Shown: one piece after another, positions 59,890-64,000 of the stretch
How the letters are laid out: every line of letters begins with the position of its first letter
Position numbering within the stretch: position 1 is the first letter of the stretch
NCBI RefSeq assembly: GCF_009831575.1
Contig: NZ_WUUT01000005.1
Coordinates: 124,001 to 188,000, forward strand
Reading direction: 5' to 3'
DNA: 64,000 nt
Source: Halovenus carboxidivorans
GTDB taxonomy: Archaea; Halobacteriota; Halobacteria; Halobacteriales; Haloarculaceae
Position numbers and translations under genes: made by a program
The notes under the pieces: generated by a model
The model's input: only the letters and a program-made list of their open reading frames with translations
Told to the model about the DNA's origin: nothing
The model's database searches: none

Positions 59890-60105
59890 TCAAGCGATTC
59901 CAGCGGGGAGGAGCCCGAGGCTGGCCAGATTGAACGCGATTAGACTGACGAATATCGCGTAGGCTGCTGCTCCCTTGGCCATTCGCTCCTTACTCGGACG
60001 TAATGACGTCCCAGGTTCGGTCGTCAGGCTATCAAGCTCGTCTTGGGTTCGGTTCACCACCAGTTGGACGACCGTGAGATCATCGACAGGGAGCAGCCTC
60101 GGCAC
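59890..60105 (-). CDS. 71-residue small membrane protein, unknown
   Basis: The N-terminal half is polar (VQLVVNRTQDELDSLTTEPG, TSLRPSKERMAKG) and the C-terminus is one hydrophobic helix (AAAYAIFVSLIAFNLASLG). No family is recognised. It is divergent from the gene at 60117 with only 11 bases between starts, so at least one start may be misplaced. Confidence 0.45.
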   Translation of the reverse strand: MPRLLPVDDLTVVQLVVNRTQDELDSLTTEPGTSLRPSKERMAKGAAAYAIFVSLIAFNLASLGLLPAGIA

Positions 60106-60116
60106 CGCTCTGGTAC

Positions 60117-60650
60117 GTGACCGAAGACCCGGCGGTGCTGTACCGACTCCGTACTGCTGGCATTGAGCGCTGGGGACATCTCAAGTCGTTATTGGAGGTT
60201 GGTGCCGTTGATGGCCTCCTGTCAGAGACGTCTCGAGAGCAGGTTCACCGGCATGGCGCGGCATTGGAAGCGTTCGTCGAAGCGTATACGGTCGGACGCG
60301 GGAAGGCAGTTGACCGTGACGTGTTAGAAGCCAGCGGCGCCGTCAGCGACAAATTTATCGAGGAAGTCAGCGCCCTAGCGGATCGTGTCGATGGCGATCC
60401 AGAGGAACTGCTTGACGGACTGCCAGATATCAATTACTTCCGTGACGACAATATCGACGAACTCCGGGACTACCTCCGCGACGAGGGCTACCTTGATCCG
60501 CGCCCGAAGCGGCCTGACGAACAAATCCGGTCAGCAGTGGTTGATACCTACTGTCAGCACGGACTGGAACCAACTACCGCGGCAACGGCCGCAGACAGGC
60601 TTCTAACTCGAGTTTCAGCGGAGTCTGAGCCGAGTGAGACATCGGCCTGA
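60117..60650 (+). CDS. Hypothetical protein, 177 residues
   Basis: An acidic, helix-rich protein: VLYRLRTAGIERWGHLKSLL, EVGAVDGLLSETSREQVHRH, ALADRVDGDPEELLDGLPDI, RDYLRDEGYLDPRPKRPDEQ. There are no membrane segments or recognised motifs. The start is GTG 60117, uncertain because the divergent small ORF begins 11 bases away. It lies in the accessory island; the function is unknown. Confidence 0.55.
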   Translation: MTEDPAVLYRLRTAGIERWGHLKSLLEVGAVDGLLSETSREQVHRHGAALEAFVEAYTVGRGKAVDRDVLEASGAVSDKFIEEVSALADRVDGDPEELLDGLPDINYFRDDNIDELRDYLRDEGYLDPRPKRPDEQIRSAVVDTYCQHGLEPTTAATAADRLLTRVSAESEPSETSA

Positions 60651-60714
60651 GAGCCCCCCGGTCGAAAAACCTTTGCAGTAATCTTGAACATCAAGATAGC
60701 GAGGTGAATAGAGA

Positions 60715-61536
60715 TCAGGCGATGTCGGTGGCTGTCCGACGGTAAGTGTCGTCGAGGCGGGGACCTCCGAGTGCTGTGTAGAGGTCAATGAGGTCTGCGA
60801 CGTCGCTGTGGCAGTAGTCGTTGAGGAGTTGTGTGAGTTCGCGGTGGACACTGGTGTGTTCGATACCGGCTTCGACGTTTTGCACGTATTTGTCGCCGAG
60901 GATCTGCCCGATGTGCTTGCCTTGGACAGCTTTCCCGTCGATCCCAGAGAGATAGGTGTCGGGGAAGTCGTAGTCGTCGTACCAGACGCTGTCGTTCTCG
61001 ATGCCGACGAGGTCGTAGGCTTTCCAGTCAGGAAGGATGTGCTGGTCGTCCCAGAGTTCGGCCTCGTACTCGTCGGCAGCCGCGAGCGCGACATCAACGT
61101 GGTTCTCGAACAAAACCTCTGTGCGTACCAGGAAGTCTCGGTCAGCACTATCGTCGATGTCGTGGGCCCAGTTCAGCAAGTGCGTGCCGTCGAACCAGGT
61201 GCCATTGTACGTGAGGAGACGATCGACGCTGCGGCCGTCACACCACTCGAAGAGGCGCTCATAGATATCAATCGTGTATTGGTCATCCCAGTCGCCGCGC
61301 CGGAACAACACCTCGGTTTCTGGTGCGTTGTCCAGGTCGTCAGCGTGCGCGAGGCTGACAGCGAAGAATTCGAAGTACTGGGTGTCGTTCGAGTTCTCCG
61401 GCGGTTCTTCGAACGGACTCGCTGTTTCAATGTCAAGGACAAGTGTCCCCATTTTAATGTAATCCGCGTTGGGCAGTATCATGTTTGTTGTGGACGCCGC
61501 CTCGGAATCCGATATTTCAGGAATGAACAATTCCAT
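60715..61536 (-). CDS. DEDDy-type 3'-5' exonuclease-like protein (RNase H fold)
   Basis: A 273-residue protein. The Exo motifs are TLVLDIETAS (Asp35, Glu37), TYNGTWFDGTHLLNW (Asp116) and YCHSDVADLIDLY (Tyr241, Asp245), the DEDDy layout. It likely degrades DNA or RNA 3' ends. An N-terminal extension of ~28 residues may not be real; MGTLVLDIET at 61452 is the alternative start. It is divergent from the McrB-like gene, sharing a TTTAA-containing promoter region. Confidence 0.7.
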   Translation of the reverse strand: MELFIPEISDSEAASTTNMILPNADYIKMGTLVLDIETASPFEEPPENSNDTQYFEFFAVSLAHADDLDNAPETEVLFRRGDWDDQYTIDIYERLFEWCDGRSVDRLLTYNGTWFDGTHLLNWAHDIDDSADRDFLVRTEVLFENHVDVALAAADEYEAELWDDQHILPDWKAYDLVGIENDSVWYDDYDFPDTYLSGIDGKAVQGKHIGQILGDKYVQNVEAGIEHTSVHRELTQLLNDYCHSDVADLIDLYTALGGPRLDDTYRRTATDIA

Positions 61537-61591
61537 CGAGATCCCATGTGAACAAAGACTGATCCGGTGCTGGTAGCATGTTCGTGGGGTA

Positions 61592-61600
61592 CGTTTAAGA
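61592..61600 (+). promoter_or_regulatory. TATA box of the EVE/McrB-like gene
   Basis: CGTTTAAGA is centred about 29 bases before ATG 61625. Being nearly palindromic, it may also serve the divergent exonuclease gene. Confidence 0.5.
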
Positions 61601-61624
61601 GAGTCGATGAGACAGTATTGGTGA

Positions 61625-62980
61625 ATGAGTAGATCGGTATCTGAGATTGAGTTTGATGGAATCGAGGATGTTGTTAATCGGTTTGTTGAGGTGTGGGATG
61701 CTGGTGGGTATGAGGAAGATGCGACCTCACCTGTTGGGTGGGAAACGTGGAAATGGGATTATCAGCGGCATTTGGAGGCAGAATTCTTAGCGAACACCGA
61801 AGTGACGAAGTTATCGCCGAGTGATGTTCCGGTGCTGCTTGAAGTACTTGATGAGCAGGTGAGTATCGGGACGACAATCCCGGCGTACATGTTAGGCGGC
61901 GGTCAGAATGGCGGTGTAGCATGGCATGAATTCAAAGAGATTTCTGAAGCGGATGTCGAAGCAACCGCGGATACGCTTTCGTTTTTCTTTGATCCGACTG
62001 AAGATCTCGTAGAGCGGTTAGACCGGTTTCGGGAGTTTTACGCGGATGTCGAGGCCGGTAGTGCACCTGGATCGCTGCTCGGGCTCGGTGCGTGTCTACT
62101 GATGTTTGTCCATCCGGGCCAGTATGTTCATTACAAGTGGACGCAGATGCGGGATTTCTTCGGTGAGTTCGCGGACTACAAGGTGAACCAGGGGTTCGAT
62201 GCGCGTCAGTATCAGGAATTAAATATTGCTTGCCAGGAACTCTTAGAGCGGTTGCAGGGCCGTGTTGACAACCCTTCGATGCTTCACGTCCAGACGATGA
62301 TTTGGAGTTGGGATGATCTCCTCAACACGGGTGAAGACCCGGATTCGTCAGTAAACGTCGCTGCAGATACTGAGTACTACTGGGTGAATCAAAGTAATCC
62401 GAGCGAACGGGACGAAGAGTATCTTCGATCCTCGGACACGTACTTTACTCGGGATTTAACAAAACTCGAACCAGGTGATGTCCTCCTCCATTACTGGGAT
62501 GGCGGTGTACGAGCACACTCTGTTGTTCAAACGGAGGCATACGAGGTATCAGGGGCGGATCTCGAAGGAGCGGAGAATGACGAAACGTACTGGCGTGTGG
62601 ACGTGGATCTCACGTACTTCGACACAGTACGGGAAATCGAAACAATCGCGCCAGTATTGCGGCGGGACGATATCAGGCAAGAGAAGGAAAAGTACGCAGT
62701 GAATGCGACTGGCGTTCAGTCGTGGTATTTGTGTAACCTGACCGCAGCTGGAGCGGATTACTTACTCAATACGTATCCCGATGAGCCGGAGGCCAGCGAG
62801 ACGGGGGAGACACAGTACTTTTGGGTGAATGCTGAAGCGACTGACTGGCACCACGAAGGCGGTGAAGTGTTCTACCGAGTAACGAACTCAGACGGGGAAC
62901 CGCGTCGAAATATAGACGCGTACCGAGAGGCTCGTCGAGGCGATGAAGCACTCGTCTATCAAGTGTCTCCGGTGAAATAA
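61625..62980 (+). CDS. EVE-domain N-terminal part of a McrB-type restriction protein, cut by in-frame stop
   Basis: A 451-residue frame. Residues 1-240 are a helical region with WETWKWDYQRHLEAEFLA and LGLGACLLMFVHPGQYVHYK, typical of the N-terminal part of McrB-like ATPases. Residues 250-385 form an EVE-like module (YYWVNQSNPSERDEEYL, LEPGDVLLHYWDG). Residues 398-451 begin a second (YFWVNAEATDWHHEGGEVF, RRGDEALVYQVSPVK) and the frame stops at TAA 62978-62980 in mid-domain. EVE domains bind modified bases. The continuation is in the same frame (62981 on). Codon use is AT-rich compared with the core. Confidence 0.8.
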   Translation: MSRSVSEIEFDGIEDVVNRFVEVWDAGGYEEDATSPVGWETWKWDYQRHLEAEFLANTEVTKLSPSDVPVLLEVLDEQVSIGTTIPAYMLGGGQNGGVAWHEFKEISEADVEATADTLSFFFDPTEDLVERLDRFREFYADVEAGSAPGSLLGLGACLLMFVHPGQYVHYKWTQMRDFFGEFADYKVNQGFDARQYQELNIACQELLERLQGRVDNPSMLHVQTMIWSWDDLLNTGEDPDSSVNVAADTEYYWVNQSNPSERDEEYLRSSDTYFTRDLTKLEPGDVLLHYWDGGVRAHSVVQTEAYEVSGADLEGAENDETYWRVDVDLTYFDTVREIETIAPVLRRDDIRQEKEKYAVNATGVQSWYLCNLTAAGADYLLNTYPDEPEASETGETQYFWVNAEATDWHHEGGEVFYRVTNSDGEPRRNIDAYREARRGDEALVYQVSPVK

Positions 62981-64000
62981 GTCGTTGGCCGGGCGATAGT
63001 GACGCAAGAGATTCATGAGGAAGCGGAACCGGATAATGCTAAGGAGCAAGTGAAGGGTATTACACTTCGCTGGGAGGAGTCTTTAGATGGACCTCAGTGG
63101 AGTGATATACAGGCCGATGATGCTCTGGAGACAAGTCAGCTCGTTAAGTCTGACAACAGCTTCGTCATCACGGAACTCACACAAACAGAGTTCGACAGGA
63201 TTGTAGAGTTAAGCCAGATCGAGCGGTTCGACGATTTCGCTGAGAAGCTTGCGGTTCCTTCGGAAGAAATTACGGTTCCCAGAGGCAATCTATATTTCCC
63301 TGAAACAGAGTGGAAAAGAATTCGAAATAGAGTCGAACAGGCGTTGACGAGCGGGAATCACGTGTTGCTGTTCGGTCCGCCTGGGACAGGGAAAACAAAA
63401 TTGGCGCGGCAAGTGTGTGAAGCGACGGTGGGTGAGGATACGTCGGAGCTCGTGACAGCGTCGGCTGATTGGTCGACGTTCGACACGGTCGGCGGGTATC
63501 AAACGACCACGCAGAATACGCTGGAATTCGAGCCGGGAGTTGTGTTAGACCGGTTTCAGGCAGATGGCGACGGGACACCCGCGAATGAGTGGCTGGTCAT
63601 CGACGAACTCAACCGGGCAGATATCGACAAAGCGTTCGGGTCGTTATTCTCGGCATTGACGGGAGAAAGCGTCACATTACCGTTTGATGACGCCGACGGG
63701 GATCCGATCGAGATCCTCGACGCATGCCGCAGCCACGAGGAGATCGGTCAGAACCGGTTTTTCATCCCTGAGGACTGGCGGATGTTAGCGACGATGAACA
63801 CGCTCGACAAGACGTCGCTGTACGAGATGAGCTACGCGTTTATGCGACGCTGGGCGTTCGTCCCTGTCGGAGTTCCTGATCTTCCTGAGCGTGAGGATGG
63901 TGATGATTCTGCACTCGAATCACTCGTTGCAGACTATGTCGCAGTCTGGGCGGCAAACGGTGGAGTTCCGGAAGCAGACCAGCACTACGAGACGATCGGG
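62981..64000 (+). CDS. McrB-like AAA+ motor part (same frame after the TAA; 3' end outside window)
   Basis: No stop codon occurs in this frame from 62981 to 64000. It first completes the second EVE-like domain (VVGRAIVTQEIHEEAEPD), then gives the AAA+ domain: Walker A LLFGPPGTGKTKLARQ (about 63374-63397), Walker B EWLVIDELNRADIDKAFGSL (about 63592-63615) and McrB signature LATMNTLDKTSLYEMSYAFM, RRWAF. No good start exists before the AAA part: GTG 62999 is the nearest and would cut an EVE strand. It may be a disabled or readthrough-dependent product. A McrC partner would lie outside the window. Confidence 0.75.

Overview
This window is a stretch of haloarchaeal (class Halobacteria) chromosome. 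The evidence is a GC-rich sequence with strongly acidic predicted proteins, archaeal TATA boxes about 25-30 bases upstream of many starts with little or no leader, and an archaeal-type ribosomal protein operon including S4e, L32e, L19e and Rpp29. The genus cannot be fixed from sequence alone. No rRNA gene, intact tRNA gene or CRISPR array was seen.

Layout. 1-8 kb: the end of a membrane protein gene, a Rad25/XPB-like helicase, a CAP-domain protein, two MFS transporters, an SDR oxidoreductase, a hotdog thioesterase and a small LFA-repeat protein. 8-17.5 kb: a molybdenum/tungsten neighbourhood. It holds a NuoG-fused formate dehydrogenase catalytic subunit with a degenerate NuoF-like partner, an aldehyde:ferredoxin oxidoreductase (AOR)-family protein that lacks its iron-sulfur cysteines, a flavin-binding-type protein, YqeC and MobA. 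17.9-32.3 kb: one long ribosomal operon on the plus strand. It starts with a SPOUT methyltransferase, runs L3-L4-L23-L2-S19-L22-S3-L29-Rpp29-S17-L14-L24-S4e-L5-S14-S8-L6-L32e-L19e-L18-S5-L30-L15 and ends with secY. Most junctions overlap as ATGA, TGATG or TAATG, so translation is probably coupled.

32.3-55.5 kb: ordinary core and metabolic genes. These are a TPP-dependent decarboxylase, SCP2 protein, zinc alcohol dehydrogenase, MsrB, TatA, 1-Cys peroxiredoxin, HD hydrolase, E1-alpha dehydrogenase, PurK, DUF5779, VOC protein, DUF5518, thiolase, Hsp20 with a Cys-rich partner, PRC-barrel protein with NOB1, CPBP protease, glucose-6-phosphate isomerase, DUF5812, amidase, SecF-SecD, a DUF457-type protein, a sugar nucleotidyltransferase and a cytochrome P450.

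55.5-64 kb: an accessory island. It opens with a tRNA-like 3' fragment and a tyrosine recombinase. It then carries a MIG-like mismatch glycosylase, a PD-(D/E)XK nuclease candidate, a DUF7342/DUF6516-like toxin-antitoxin candidate with a palindromic operator, two unknown genes and a DEDDy exonuclease. The last gene is a McrB-type (type IV restriction) gene with tandem EVE-like domains and an AAA+ motor. Its reading frame is interrupted by a single in-frame TAA at 62978-62980 and it runs off the window. Sequence from about 59.6 kb onward is visibly more AT-rich than the core, consistent with horizontal acquisition. The most interesting observations are the interrupted EVE-EVE-McrB gene, the cluster-less AOR homologue, and the glycosylase/nuclease pair beside the integrase.
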